A stretch of 64,000 nucleotides of DNA from Caenorhabditis elegans (Eukaryota > Nematoda > Chromadorea > Rhabditida > Rhabditidae), in the NCBI RefSeq assembly GCF_000002985.6, contig NC_003279.8:11656001-11720000 (forward strand). Reading direction: 5' to 3'. Shown here in pieces: positions 25,074 through 36,185 of the stretch (its first letter is position 1; each line of letters opens with the position of its first letter). Under the pieces are notes generated by a model. It worked only from the letters and a program-made list of their open reading frames with translations. It did no database searches and was not told the DNA's origin. The translations under genes and the position numbers were made by a program.

Positions 25074-26364
25074 TTAAAATAAAATTAGTTGCATGCTTGT
25101 TTTAAACATCAGGAAACACAAACCTCCACAACCGATCGTGGATTCGTCGACATCGTGGATTTGTTGGAACTCCAGAAAGTTCTAAAATTAAATTGCTTTA
25201 AACTTTTGGTAGTAACTAAACTTACATTCACAATCAAAAATGTTGCTCCCATCAGTACTGCTTTGAGCTTCACATCCAGGTCGGTAGGAACTGCAAACTG
25301 ATGGTTTTTTAGATATTAATGAAAAAACCCTACAATTTATTGTATATTTTTTGAAAACGATGGGTTCGCCAGCCAAACGTGCCGTCTTTCTGATGATCTT
25401 GCCAATTTCTGTGCCATCATCGATGTTTTTGATCTGGAATTATTGAGGAATCTAAGGGAAGCAGCGGACATTTTATTGTGAAATTGCAAGTTGCACCCGA
25501 CGCTCTACGGGTTTGGCCCGGTGAGTAACAACCGACGTCTCATGCTAAACCCGAAATGTGTCGGCTGCACGAAACTAGCCAAAGATTCGAGCAGCCGACA
25601 CTTTATGGGCTTGTGTTGACTTACCGAAAACTCCTTATCCTGAAATCCCATCAACTTCCAGAATGGAATCTCAATTCGGAAGATTCGGGCCCCTTTTCCA
25701 TCCATAACGTCAAAACTAGTAGTCAGAAATCCAAACCGCTGGCGAATAGTACCTAGCGTCCCCAGAGTTGGGGATTCAACGACGCAATCGTGCTGACAGC
25801 AACCGACACATGCACAACAGCCATAGCAGCAGCCTCCACAACATCGGAACTCACGCTTGACGGTCAGAACTTCCTGGAAAACTGAATTTTTGATATTTTT
25901 CTCCTAGTTTCTTAAGTGATTAGTCAAGAAATCCCAATATTCATCACGGGGATTTTGCAAGACAAAAATGATCAGAAATCTATGTAGTTTTAAAACAGTT
26001 TTGAAAGAAATTTCGGCACCTTTCTGCCAGAGCTCGCGGAGCATTAGACCAAATTTCAGCTACTACAAATGCTCTAAGAGCTGCCTACCGCTTTCAATGC
26101 ATTGTTAATATGCATTACAAATCCACGTTGTGAACCACAGAACCTTCTTTCACTACCATCGGACTCTTCGAGCACATCATAACACTGTTCTCCATTTTCA
26201 TTTCTAATCTGGTATCGTTTTGCGGTCCCCCAATCCGCCAAAATCTCCACAGGTTGCATGATTTCATGCACCTCGACTTTGCTCAAACTTGTGAGCAGTT
26301 GTAGAACTGTCGTCGGGGGTTGTTCTGGTATTAAGGGTTGCTGAGATATTATGGGTAATTCCAT
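25074..26364 (-). CDS. Phospholipid scramblase family protein (copy A)
   Basis: Membrane protein of the scramblase (PLSCR/LOR) family, which in animals moves phospholipids between leaflets. Five exons, read downward: 26364-26089, 25873-25625, 25433-25334, 25290-25226 and 25181-25074; 798 bases, 265 residues, no stops. It lacks the Gln/Pro-rich N-terminus of copy B (33337-34821) but keeps the Cys-rich palmitoylation-type segment in exon 2, the GTIRQRFG segment and the single hydrophobic C-terminal helix (LKAVLMGATFLI). Exon 4 could end at either of two donors six bases apart (GTGAAT or GTAAGT); I chose GTAAGT, which adds Val-Asn. The C-terminus differs from copy B. A splice acceptor at 26421 lies 57 bases before the ATG. 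The exon pattern equals that of copy B, so they are duplicates. Confidence 0.85.
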
Positions 26365-26464
26365 TGTGTTTCTGAATAAGTATGGGGTTTTTGTAGAAAG
26401 TTGATTGTAAAGGGGCTGAACTGAAAGAAAATAAAAATTATTAAAATTAGAGTTTTTAAGCAAA

Positions 26465-27356
26465 AGTTCAAAGCTCGCGGAGCATTCCTACAAACCAAAA
26501 ACTTTTAAAATAAAGTTTTTATGGGATCGCGGAGCACCAGGCGCTGAATTCAGCTCCACAATCTGGTAATCATAGTGGTTTACGTGACGTCAAAAAAAAA
26601 GATGCTTCGTGAGCTTGCACAAAAATGTTTTCGAATTTGATCTAAATTTACAAATTTTCAGCTTCTAAGCTCCCAGCTCGCGGAGCACAAAGTTAGCTCA
26701 ACCTTAAACATCTCTAAAACTAGAAAATATGGCTCTCAAGCTCCCAAGAAGCTGAAATCAAATTTTATAATAAAAAGCTTTATATCAAAAGTTCAATGAC
26801 GTCATACAACTAGAGGGAAATAAGAAAAAAAAATTGTGCACGGCACAAACAATTTTAAATCTGATTAATATGAAAAAAGTTTCTAGTTCTGGCTCCCGGA
26901 TCACCGAAATTAAATGTGGGCTCAATTTAGCTAGATTCAGCTCAGCTGGCTGAGAGCTTCAATTTAACACCCATCATGCCTACATTCCCACAGTTTTGAT
27001 GTAGGGCTCTGTGAGCATTTAGAGTTGCTCCGTTAGCACAGAACACTCCAAATTGTAAATATTCGTGCTCAATTAACCAAAAATTTTAAAACTTTACATC
27101 CACATTGTTTAGATTATTTTAGTTTTAAAATTTCAGCTTTCAAGCTCGTGGAGCACCCAGGTGCTCGGTGAGCTCAATATAAAAATATTGAAACCTAGGC
27201 AATATGGGGCTCAAATTGACGCTCTAAGGGAGCTGAACTTATAATAACAATTTTATAATAAAAATGAACAATGACGTCATTTTTTTTAAACAAAAAATTG
27301 CGGAGCACCAAAATGCTCCGTGAGCTCAATATGGAAAACATTGAAACCTAGGCAAT
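26465..27356. repeat. Scramblase flank duplicate, copy 1
   Basis: Non-coding 5' flank of scramblase copy A. Phrases such as GCGGAGCACCAAAATGCTCC, TTTTCGAATTTGATCTAAATTTAC and AAATTGTGCACGGCAC recur in the same order at 34920-35760 beside copy B. The flank is rich in the words GCTCGCGGAGCA and GCTCCGTGAGC, which are inverted versions of each other. Confidence 0.88.
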
Positions 27357-28511
27357 ATATTATCAGAAGTTCCACTAAAAAGTAGATACTAAGAATGGCT
27401 TTTCAATGAAAAAATGGCCGAAACATTTTCACCAGTTTTCCAACAAAATCGTAGTCAGCCAGCTAACAACCAAACAAAACTACACTCTACTCTACAAACA
27501 AAAGGGTTGCATGGCCGGAATACGGAAAAGATCAAAAAATTACGGGAGACGCAGAGAAATCAAAGATTTTCAGCTGTCTACAAACTATGAAATTCTAACA
27601 GAAAACAGTGGTGATTCAGCAAAGAGTGACGTCACTTTTTTCTATTGCGAAAGTTGCTCGGGGAGCTTATGATATCATTAGAAGTGGTCCTTAAAATCTA
27701 GAATTTCCAGCGCAAAAATTGAGAACTTGAAAAAATTGAAAATTCGAAAAATAAATTGCAAAAAAATTTTATAAAATCGAATTATGAAAAATTTTCCAGT
27801 GGAAAAAATTATTATTTCCCAGAAGATTTATTTATTTTTTTCGATGTTTAAAGCTTTTTCTGTGTACAAAGGTTATACAGGCTCAATTGGATTTTCTGGA
27901 AAATTTTAAAAAAAGGAATTAAAAAACAATTTCTTGACTTTTTTCAGGATTTTTAAAAAATAAATTAAATTTTGTGAAATTTGAAAATATTTCCACTTAT
28001 AAAAATATTTTAGAAAGTTATTTGTATTTTTGGAATTTTAAAAAATTTTTGAAAAAAAATATCTGGAAGTTTTCTGGAATATTTTTTCAGGGAAAGAAGT
28101 TATTTTCCAGGTGGGGGTTTTAGAACTTTTTAGAACTTTTTTATAGTGTTTTTGTGCAAATGAAATTTTTTCTCTAACCAATAAATGTTTCACAATTAAT
28201 GGTTTTTTTTGAGAAACACTTCTTTGAGCCTTTTTTTTCAAATGTCAGAACTTACATAGATTTTCTATGGTTTCTAACCCATAATAATAATTTGCACGTA
28301 TAATTTGAGTTTTCCAAACATTCTCTGCTAGATATAATATTTTTCAAACGTTAACTGGGATTTTTGGAATAATAAAAATGTTTTGAAAACAAAATTCTGG
28401 AAAAAAATGTTCACTAATTTTTTTTTCAAAAACAAATAATGTCTAGACACACGTACACGGGTACATGTGTTGTTCTTAGTATCTACTTTTTAGTGGAACT
28501 GCTGATAATAT
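27357..28511. mobile_element. 1.15-kb element with 39-base inverted ends
   Basis: The left end (27357-27395, starting ATATTATCAGAAGTTCC) and right end (28473-28511, ending GGAACTGCTGATAATAT) are near-perfect inverted repeats with one mismatch. The interior has no transposase-like frame; the 88-codon + frame at 27406 matches nothing I know. It fits a non-autonomous DNA transposon. A second copy begins at 36186 beside scramblase copy B, but its right end is missing, so the element probably predates the duplication. Confidence 0.75.
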
Positions 28512-30378
28512 GAAAACGTTTTTTTTGACCACGTGTGGCTTTTTCGGCATTTTTCCTGGATTTCCGGCAATTTCTGAGTGAGAAATGAGATTATTACGAG
28601 TTTTCAGTGGAAAGAAACGTAAAATACACGGAAAGATTAAAAGTAATCACGGAAAAATGCGAAAACGTGGGAAAAAACGAAAGAAATCAACCAAAATACC
28701 AGAGAAAATTTTGGGACTTCATTTCGTAATTTCGAGTCTGCATTTTGCGCGTCGCGGTGTTTGCACCGAAACGCTTACCGTACTCCTCGTCATTTGTAAA
28801 TTCCCGATTTGAATTTTAGAGAGGATGGTTCAGTGGAAACGACGGTTTTTTCGGGAATTTTGACAATTACATGAAATATTGGGCTAAAAATAGTGATTTT
28901 CAGCGGAATTTTCCAGATATGCGTCACGAAGGGCAGAAATGTGCGATTTCACGTGGGAAATGCACAAAACTTCGGACAAGAGGCTAGCCACGCGGATTTT
29001 CTAGAGAGAAAACTTGCTCTTGAGCACATCTAATGGAAAATACAATATTTCAGTAATTTTTGCGACTCAGAATTCGTCTCCAGCATGACTGTCGACACAA
29101 AAACGACGTTTTTACGATCGGATCGTGGGAAAAACGCGTTTTCGGAGAGAAAATTCGACTCTCTGACCTTTGCAGGGAAAACTGAGCGCATATTCGACGA
29201 GTAAAGACTCTGGGGACGGAAAGGAAGCCGTGCCAGTGGATATTTCAGGTCAGGAGAGTGTCGACTGACTTGAAATCACACGGAAATCGAATATTTAACA
29301 GGAAAGGATGCTCGTGGGCAATCTACTGACCTGATTTTGCAGATAATCGATATTCTACGGGCAGGAGAGCTCGTGGGCTCTACACCGCCTGATTTCTAGG
29401 GAAATCAACCGTTCTGGGTGTTTTTATGTGGAAAAACACCCGTACTACACAGCGCATTTTTTACTACATTGTCGTCAATTTTTTCAAGATTGTGCATGCA
29501 AAAGTGCGTCGCGGTGTTTGCGTCCAATGCGCACACATTGTCGATCGTAGTCGACATTTTCAAGTAGATTTTCTCACAGAAACGTGAATTTCAATGATTT
29601 TCATCGAGTGCAATGAAAAAAAACTCATAGAATCTCAATGAAATATTTATTGTTTGATTAATTAGACTAGAAAATATAAATAAAACTCATTTTTCACAGA
29701 AATTGGGAAAATGGTGCAGTTGACGCGGAAAATGGCAATTTTTTTGGCTAAAATTTGATTTTAACATAAGTTCATGAAGACAAGGAAAGAATAAAAGATA
29801 AGAAGTGAGAAAATAAACATTAAACTTACATTTGGAGACGATTTTTTTCCGATTTTGAACATTCTAGGCTTAAAATGCGACAAAAATACAAATTTTTACT
29901 AGAAATTCTTCACTTCCATAACGCTTGCCTCTCAATTAGTTTATTTCGAGTTGTCAGAACTTGAGCAACTGCCGACCGTTTTTCATTTCATCCACATTAA
30001 CCGGAAACCACCATCATCATTGTGGAGCAGACATTTTTAAGTCGCTTTTTCACAAAAATGTGACTTTCAATGGTAAATTTTTATGAAATTAATAGAATAT
30101 GAACAAAATATTTATTATTTGGATACTTTCAAAAAATAATAGAGGTTTAATTTAGATTTTGATAATTTTTCGCTGGAATATCCATTGATTCTTTGAATTA
30201 TTGACAAATTGATGAACCATCCAGCTCAAAAACAGCATGTGAAGGTGATGGCTCGGAGTTCTGAAAAATTTTATTATAAAATATAAACAAATTTAAGTCA
30301 AGAAAACTCTATATAATGTTCGATATAATTATTTCAAGTGAGTCGATTGTAGTACCTCGTGCTGACACATCCGGTTTT
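28512..30378. other. Spacer between scramblase copies, no gene recognised
   Basis: Unique-looking sequence. The word GCGTCGCGGTGTTTGC appears at about 28749 and 29509, and as a related reverse complement at about 31090. The + frame at 28585-28812 (75 codons, basic) has no recognised homologue. A low-confidence hypothetical exon cannot be excluded. Confidence 0.4.
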
Positions 30379-30845
30379 CGGATTTTCACTGTATTTTCGA
30401 TATTTTTGCAGAATAAAAATAGACTGAGATAATAACCGAAGGTTTCGAGTGTTTTAAATCGATTAGTAGGTCCGTACCGACGATTTAATAAAGAAATTAG
30501 AAACTTTTTCGAGAAAAAATCAATTTTTTTTCAAAAAACCTCGGATTTTCACTGTATTTTCGATATTTTTGCAGAATAAAAATAGACTGAGATAATAACC
30601 GAAGGTTTCGAGTGTTTTAAATCGATTAGTAGGTCCGTACCGACGATTTAATAAAGAAATTAGAAACTTCTTCGAGAAAAAATCAATTTTTTTTCAAAAA
30701 ACCTCGGATTTTCACTGTATTTTCGATATTTTTGCAGAATAAAAATAGACTGAGATAATAACCGAAGGTTTCGAGTGTTTTAAATCGATTAGTAGGTCCG
30801 TACCGACGATTTAATAAAGAAATTAGAAACTTCTTCGAGAAAAAA
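30379..30845. repeat. 163-base tandem triplication
   Basis: Copies start at 30379, 30542 and 30705, each beginning CGGATTTTCACTGTATTTTCG and ending in a GAGAAAAAATCAATTTTTTTTC stretch. They are almost identical, so the expansion is recent. The third copy diverges near 30845. Confidence 0.93.
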
Positions 30846-31259
30846 AATGGGGTTTTCTTTTAAAAAAACATACCTTTTTCGACTTTTTCCATTCGATCGT
30901 GTCGATCTTAGCTTTCTTGGATGTTCCAAAGTGACAATTGTACTCTGTAAATCAGAAATTATGTTTATTTCAATTTTTTCACAAAAAAGACAAAAAAAAC
31001 AAGAAAAAGGCAAAAAAAACATTAAAAATAACAGCGAAAAATAATTAAAAAATACTATGTTCAGTGGAGCGCACTTACGGAGTCCGTAAACACCACGACG
31101 CGCAATCACATACTCTGTTCCGGATTTTGTAGTAAAAAATGCACTGTGTACTAACTCTACACGCACGCTACCGCGCCGCGTGTCTCCGCCTGACTCCAGA
31201 TTCTTAATACAGCTCGATTTTTTAGTGAAAATCAAGAGCTGCAACGGTCGATGCACCAA
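30846..31259. other. Unassigned sequence, long minus frame
   Basis: A minus frame runs 31268-30789 (159 codons) through Arg-rich then Phe-rich segments, partly across the third copy of the 163-base repeat. The composition and the overlap with the repeat argue against a real protein. A CACGACGCGC motif is at about 31090. Confidence 0.35.
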
Positions 31260-31809
31260 TGTTGACACTCGGGACCAGTAGAGGGGAGTCAGTCACCCTA
31301 CCGAGCGTATTCTGATACGCGCGGAGAGACACGGAGCAATGTTCGAGCGGCATTGGTGATAAGCGGTGCGGAGAGAATAACAGTACACAGTTTCAGACGA
31401 ATTCCAGTTTATTCAGAGGATATAAATAGGAATTAAAGTGATTATCAGGATGGAAATGGTGAAGAAAGGTCCTGAATCACAGTGTCTGCGGATGGGTAGC
31501 CGCTGACTCGTCTGGTGAAGGTAGAACAGAATGAACGATTGGCCTAAAAGTAGGATAGAATTATTGTGTGGATTTACGGAGCTACGACGCTCCGGAGTAA
31601 CGGGAGGTCTCGGAGGAGCGCGCTTGCATCGGGAAATACGCAAATGGCGGTAATTCAAAAGGGAATTATTATTAATAGATAATAAACGGAAAAGGACAAC
31701 GGAGAGTGAATGTATTCGCGGATAATGAGTGGTGGCGAGTGGGTGAGCCTGACCGGTCATATATCTGCAAAGTTGGGACGCAGGGGAAGCGTTAGGCCCA
31801 AGTCACAAC
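31260..31809. mobile_element. Possible solo LTR next to scramblase pseudogene
   Basis: A 550-base stretch more GC-rich than its flanks starts TGTTGACAC and ends GTCACAACA, so its tips are TGTTG...CAACA as in many LTRs. A TATAAAT word lies at about 31422. Scramblase homology starts immediately after it (31810). I found no flanking target-site duplication and no protease or polymerase frames, so this is tentative. Confidence 0.3.
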
Positions 31810-32270
31810 AGGAGGTGTCTTCTGTGGATCATTTGAATGTAGTCAACACGAATGTACTATTGAATCTCCTTCAATAGGTCTTCTGGGTACAGTCCGTCAA
31901 CGACATGGTTGTGTATCCACTAACTATAATGTTTTGGACAAGGATGGAAATGTGATTTTCCTAATTGATGGGCCGGACTGTTGTACACAATGCTTTTGTG
32001 AAGATTAGGATTTTATGGTGAATCTTCAGCAGGAAAATGGCCACTTGCGTAGACAATTCCAGATTAAAACTGCCGATAACTATGAGCTCATCGGTTCAAT
32101 CACCAAAAAGTGGGGTGGTGTACTTCGTGAGGCGTTCACTGACGCGGACACTTTTGCCGTCTTATGTAGGTTTAATTGAAAAAAGCTAAAATAACCCCTG
32201 GCTATTATCAGTCCCCGCCGACTTTGATGTCAAGCTCAAGGCTGTGCTCCTTGGAGCCACGTTTTTGATT
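31810..32270 (+). pseudogene. Scramblase pseudogene, C-terminal piece (+ strand)
   Basis: Reading along + there are three scramblase-like exons matching exons 2-4 of the intact copies: 31810-32017, 32063-32165 and 32212-32270. The last two have exactly the same lengths (103 and 59 bases) as in copy B, with usable GT/AG sites. Exon 2 starts abruptly in the Cys-rich region and has an in-frame TAG at 32006-32008, where the intact copies have a lysine codon. The N-terminal exon is absent here; it lies just downstream on the other strand. Broken gene. Confidence 0.88.
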
Positions 32271-32299
32271 GTGAGTTTTTTTGGTTTTTAGGGCAGCCG

Positions 32300-32520
32300 G
32301 TAAATATTTCAAACATCTCTTTCACTTGGTACACCATGATCTCATCTAAGTATGCAAGGTACTCTAGGCCGGCGGGAACCCCTTCAATTGCTGGGAGCGC
32401 TTCCATTCAGATGGATCCTGGAGCCGCTTGTATCGGAGCTCCCGGTTGAGTTGTAATAACAGCTCGGTCTTGCAGTTCAACGTAAACCGGTGGAGCAGGG
32501 TTAAGAAGTTCTTGCTCCAT
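32300..32520 (-). pseudogene. Scramblase pseudogene, N-terminal piece (- strand)
   Basis: On the minus strand from ATG at 32520 this matches scramblase exon 1 (TTQPGAPIQAAPGS, then GVPAGLEYLAYLDEIM and a QVKEM-type segment). A TGA at 32409-32407 replaces the tryptophan codon seen in copy B. A splice-acceptor-like TTTTCAG lies upstream, as in copy B. Homology stops near 32300, about 30 bases from where the + strand piece stops, which places an inversion breakpoint at about 32271-32300. Confidence 0.85.
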
Positions 32521-32904
32521 TTTTTCAACCTGAAAATTTTGCAAATAGAGCTGATCCTGTAGCAAAGGGCTCGCGGAGCAAAGCGTTTTGGAGCACATTT
32601 CATAGTGAGCAAAAATACACATTTCGTGAATTTTACACTTTAAATAATCAATATATGTAGTAAACTATTTGAATTATCGATTTTTCAAAAACAATTTATT
32701 TTTGATATATAATTTTGTGAGAAAAAAGTGGGTGGGACAGACACTGAAAACTAGAAGAAATGGGCGGGGCTTGGAGACCTGAGAGTGGGCGGGGCTTAAC
32801 AAGGAAATGTGGGCGGAGTCTGAAGGAAAGTGACGTCATACATATATTGGAAGAATGCGTTGGAATAATAAGAAAAACGTTTTTAAAAAAGTTGGCTTTT
32901 AACA

Positions 32905-32992
32905 ATTACAGTCACAATTGCAATCACAACCATCGGGGCAGCAGCATGCGGAGCTTGCTGTACCTTTAAGAAGAACTGTAATAGGCTCCTGG
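32905..32992 (-). pseudogene. Possible scramblase exon-2 fragment, Cys-rich
   Basis: On the minus strand an acceptor-like CCAG is followed by GAGCCTATTACAGTTC, which parallels the start of scramblase exon 2 (GAAGTTCTGACC). It reads into a Cys-rich tail ending in TAA. It may be another scrap of the broken scramblase, or chance. Confidence 0.3.
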
Positions 32993-33336
32993 AATTAAAA
33001 AAAGGTCAATTGACAAAAAACCGGGATTGCATACCAAATTATGCTCTAATCACCGAAAAACACAGCAAAAATGTAAAGCAAATGGTAGAGGGTTAAGCAG
33101 ACGGACGGTTAGACTGAAAAAGCAAAAAAAAATTGATAATTCAAGCGAAAATCCATAATTATCCCAAAAATCAATAATTTGGACGAAAATTCATATTTTA
33201 GGGAAGACACCAATCCTTTTTCAATATTCGATAATTTTCACATAAATCAATAGTTTTTTTTAGACAAAAGTTGATAATTTAAGCAAAAATCAATAATTTC
33301 CACAACAAAAAAACTTCTGTTAGCAAAAAGCGATAA
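32993..33336. other. Spacer, no gene seen
   Basis: AT-rich, with four or five loose copies of AAAATCAATAATTT-type words between 33120 and 33300. It lies just downstream of scramblase copy B. Confidence 0.4.
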
Positions 33337-34821
33337 TCACAAACCTCCGTTATTGCGGTTTTGGCTCTGTTGCTCAAACTCCATGAAATCCTGAAAAATT
33401 AGCAAAGTTACAGTAATTCTACAGCAACCAAACTTACAATCAAAAACGTGGCTCCTATCAGTACTCCTTTGAGTTTGACGTCCAGGTCGCCGGGGACTGA
33501 AAATTGCAAGAATTATTGATTGTATGGACGGGGGCGACTTACAGTTGACGGCGAACGTGTCGGCGTCGGTGAACGCCTCTCGGAAGCAACCTCCCCATTT
33601 TTTGGTGATCGCGCCGACAACTGTGCCGTTGTTGGCGGTTTTGATCTGAAAATTTTGAGGGTATTGAAGCAGCGGACATTTTAGGGGGATAGGATCTTCA
33701 GCCGGTAGCTCACTGGCTTCCCGACAGACCCGCAAAGTGTCGGCTGCTCGGCAACCGCTGTTTCTTGGGTTATTCGACAAAGCCGCTAGGTGTCGGCTGC
33801 ACAGCACAAGTCAGCAAAGCAGGTGGTTCAAGCAGCCGACACTTTACGGGTGGCCAGTAATCCTAGTAAATTGCGGCCGACGCCTCACTGGCAAAACCTC
33901 AGATAAAGGGCCGGTGAAAATTTTGGGATTTTCAATACATTCACAGCCTCAGGTAATATTTAGCGGCCGACATTTCACAGCACCTTGCAATCAGACAAGC
34001 TAGCATGTACCTTGCAGCCGACACCTCTCAGGACCCTAGAACTTCACCTACCGGAAACTCCTTATCCTGACATCCGCAAAGCATGCAACAGCATGGACCA
34101 TCAATCTGGAAGATCACATTTCCATCTCCATCCATAATATCATAATTCGACGACATGCATCCACACCGCTGACGGATGATACCCAGAACACCCATCGATG
34201 GGGTCTCGATGATACATTCCTGCTGGCAGCATCCGATGCATGCCAAGCATCCACAGCAACCACCTCCGCAACACTTGAACTCACGCTTGATGGTCAGAAC
34301 TTCCTGGAAAATTTGAAATTTCAGAGCATGTGGATCAATTTTGGCTTGGTAGGCCTGAAAATTTGGGCTCAGGATTGCTCCGCGAGCTTGTTGAACCAGA
34401 TGCTCCGTGAGCTTACCCTCTTAAAGTTATCCACAATATGCATGACGAATCCACGTTGCGGTCCACAGCACTGTCTCTCACAGCATCCGGACTCCTCGAA
34501 CGCGTAGTAACACTGTTCTCCATTTGCATTCTTGAGCACGTACTTGTTCTTGGTCTCCCAGTCCGTCACAATCTCGATGAGCTCCTTGATTTGATGCACC
34601 ATGATTGTATCCAAGTAGGTAAGATACTCCAGGCCTGTAGGCACACCTTGGATTGCTGGTGGCATTGGCATCCACACGGAGCCAGGAGCCGGCTGCACAA
34701 AGACACCTGGCTGAGTTGTGATTGCTTGTTGGTGCTGCTGCTGATGCATTTCGAATTGTTGCACTGGATTCATACCCTGTGGGTTGTAGCCCGGTTGTTG
34801 GTTTATTACTGGTTGCTGCAT
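33337..34821 (-). CDS. Phospholipid scramblase family protein (copy B)
   Basis: Intact scramblase family gene. Exons, read downward: 34821-34417, 34303-34052, 33645-33543, 33496-33438 and 33390-33337; 873 bases, 290 residues, all junctions in frame. Residues 1-60 are Gln/Pro/Met-rich, as in the proline-rich N-terminus of animal scramblases. Exon 2 opens with a Cys cluster (about 146-161, CCGGGCCGC) suited to palmitoylation, followed by a second Cys-rich stretch near 206-213. A single hydrophobic helix (about 262-273) sits near the C-terminus, giving a type II tail topology. An acceptor (TTTTTTTTCAG) ends nine bases before the ATG, so the mRNA is probably trans-spliced. A paralogue of copy A; C. 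elegans names this family scrm, but I cannot say which member. Confidence 0.92.
33680..34030. repeat. GCAGCCGACACTTT motif cluster in scramblase intron
   Basis: Intron 2 of copy B has at least six imperfect copies of GCAGCCGACACTTT in both orientations, each followed by ACGGG, ACAGC or similar (for example near 33735, 33793, 33830, 33873, 33963 and 34015). The matching intron of copy A has two (about 25556 and 25592). Confidence 0.8.
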
Positions 34822-34919
34822 GGTTATTTTCTGAAAAAAAAACACTTGAAAAATGAACAAAGCACAGTAGATTTAGAAAAAATTTCAAGATAAAAATCAG
34901 CAGGAGGAAAGTTCTGGGG

Positions 34920-35710
34920 CACCTAGACTTTTTGTAGAATCAAATAGTAAAGTTTTTATGGGCTCGCGGAGCAACAGGAACTGATACAATTCAGCGCTAC
35001 AATCTGGTAAGCATAGTGATTCACGTGACGTGAAAAAAAAGATGCTCCGTGAGCTTGCACAAAAATGTTTTCGAATTTGATCTAAATTTACAAAACTTCA
35101 GCTTTAAAGCTTTCAGCTCGCGGAGCACCAATTGAGCTCAGTCTTAAACATTCTTAAAATTAGAAAATATGGCTCTCAAGCTCCTGAAAGCTGAAATCAA
35201 ATTTCATAATAAAAAGCTTTACATATCAAAAGTTCAATGACGCCATACAACTCAATGATTAGAGGGGAATAAGGAGAAGCAATTTGTGCACGGCACAGAC
35301 AATTTTAAATCTGATTAAAACAACCTCTATTTCTGGCTCTCAGAGCACCAAATTCAGATGTGGGCTCAATCTTGCTAGATTCAGCTAGCTGAAAGCTTTA
35401 GTTTGACACCCATAATGCCTATGCTACCTCAAACTTAATGTAGGGCTCTGTTGCTCCGTGAGCACAGAACACTCCAAATCGTAATTAATCCTGCTGCTCA
35501 ATTCACTAAAAATTTGAAAACTTGGCATCCATATTGTATAGATTACTTTAGTTTGAAAATTTCCGCTTTCATGCTTCCGTGGAGCACCAAAATGCTTCGC
35601 GAGCTCAACGTGAAAAATATTGAAACCTAGGCAATATGGGGCTTGAATTGACGCTCTAAGGGAGCTGAACTTATAATAAAAATTTTATGATAAAAATTAA
35701 CAATGGCGTT
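34920..35710. repeat. Scramblase flank duplicate, copy 2
   Basis: Matches 26510-27290 in the same order and orientation, with scattered substitutions and small gaps. With the two genes it defines a direct segmental duplication of at least 3 kb. Confidence 0.88.
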
Positions 35711-36128
35711 ATTTTTTTAAACAAAAAATTGCGGAGCACCAAAATGCTCCGTGAGCTCAATATGGAAAACACTGAAACCTAGGCAATATGGGGCTTAAAT
35801 CAAAGCTCTTAAAAAGCTGAACTCAAATTCGTATTAAAAAAAAAATTTAGTGATTGTGAATAAAATAGAAAATAATGTGGGTAATTTCAGACAACGTTTT
35901 TGGAATTATGTATACCCTTAGGGTTTTAGTTAAAATATACCCATTTTGTCTGAAATTACCCACATTATTTTCTATTTTATTCACAATCACTAAATTTTTT
36001 TTTAATACGAATTTGAGTTCAGCTTTTTAAGAGCTTTGATTTAAGCCCCATATTGCCTAGGTTTCAGTGTTTTCCATATTGAGCTCACGGAGCATTTTGG
36101 TGCTTCGCAATTTTTTGTTTAAAAAAAT
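35711..36128. repeat. 184-base-arm palindrome with 51-base loop
   Basis: The left arm 35711-35894 is the near-perfect reverse complement of the right arm 35946-36128. The loop (35895-35945, around GTATACCCTTAGGG) reappears as part of a 55-base direct repeat just after the right arm (35893-35947 and 36129-36183). Only the left arm has a counterpart in the duplicate at 27270-27356, so the right arm and second loop were added after the duplication. Confidence 0.94.
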
Positions 36129-36185
36129 AACGTTTTTGGAATTATGTATACCCTTAGGGTTTTAGTTAAAATATACCCATTTTAT

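Noticed and set aside
30789-31268. A 159-codon minus frame as a new protein
   Set aside because: It overlaps the recent 163-base repeat, has skewed composition and lacks splice or domain support.
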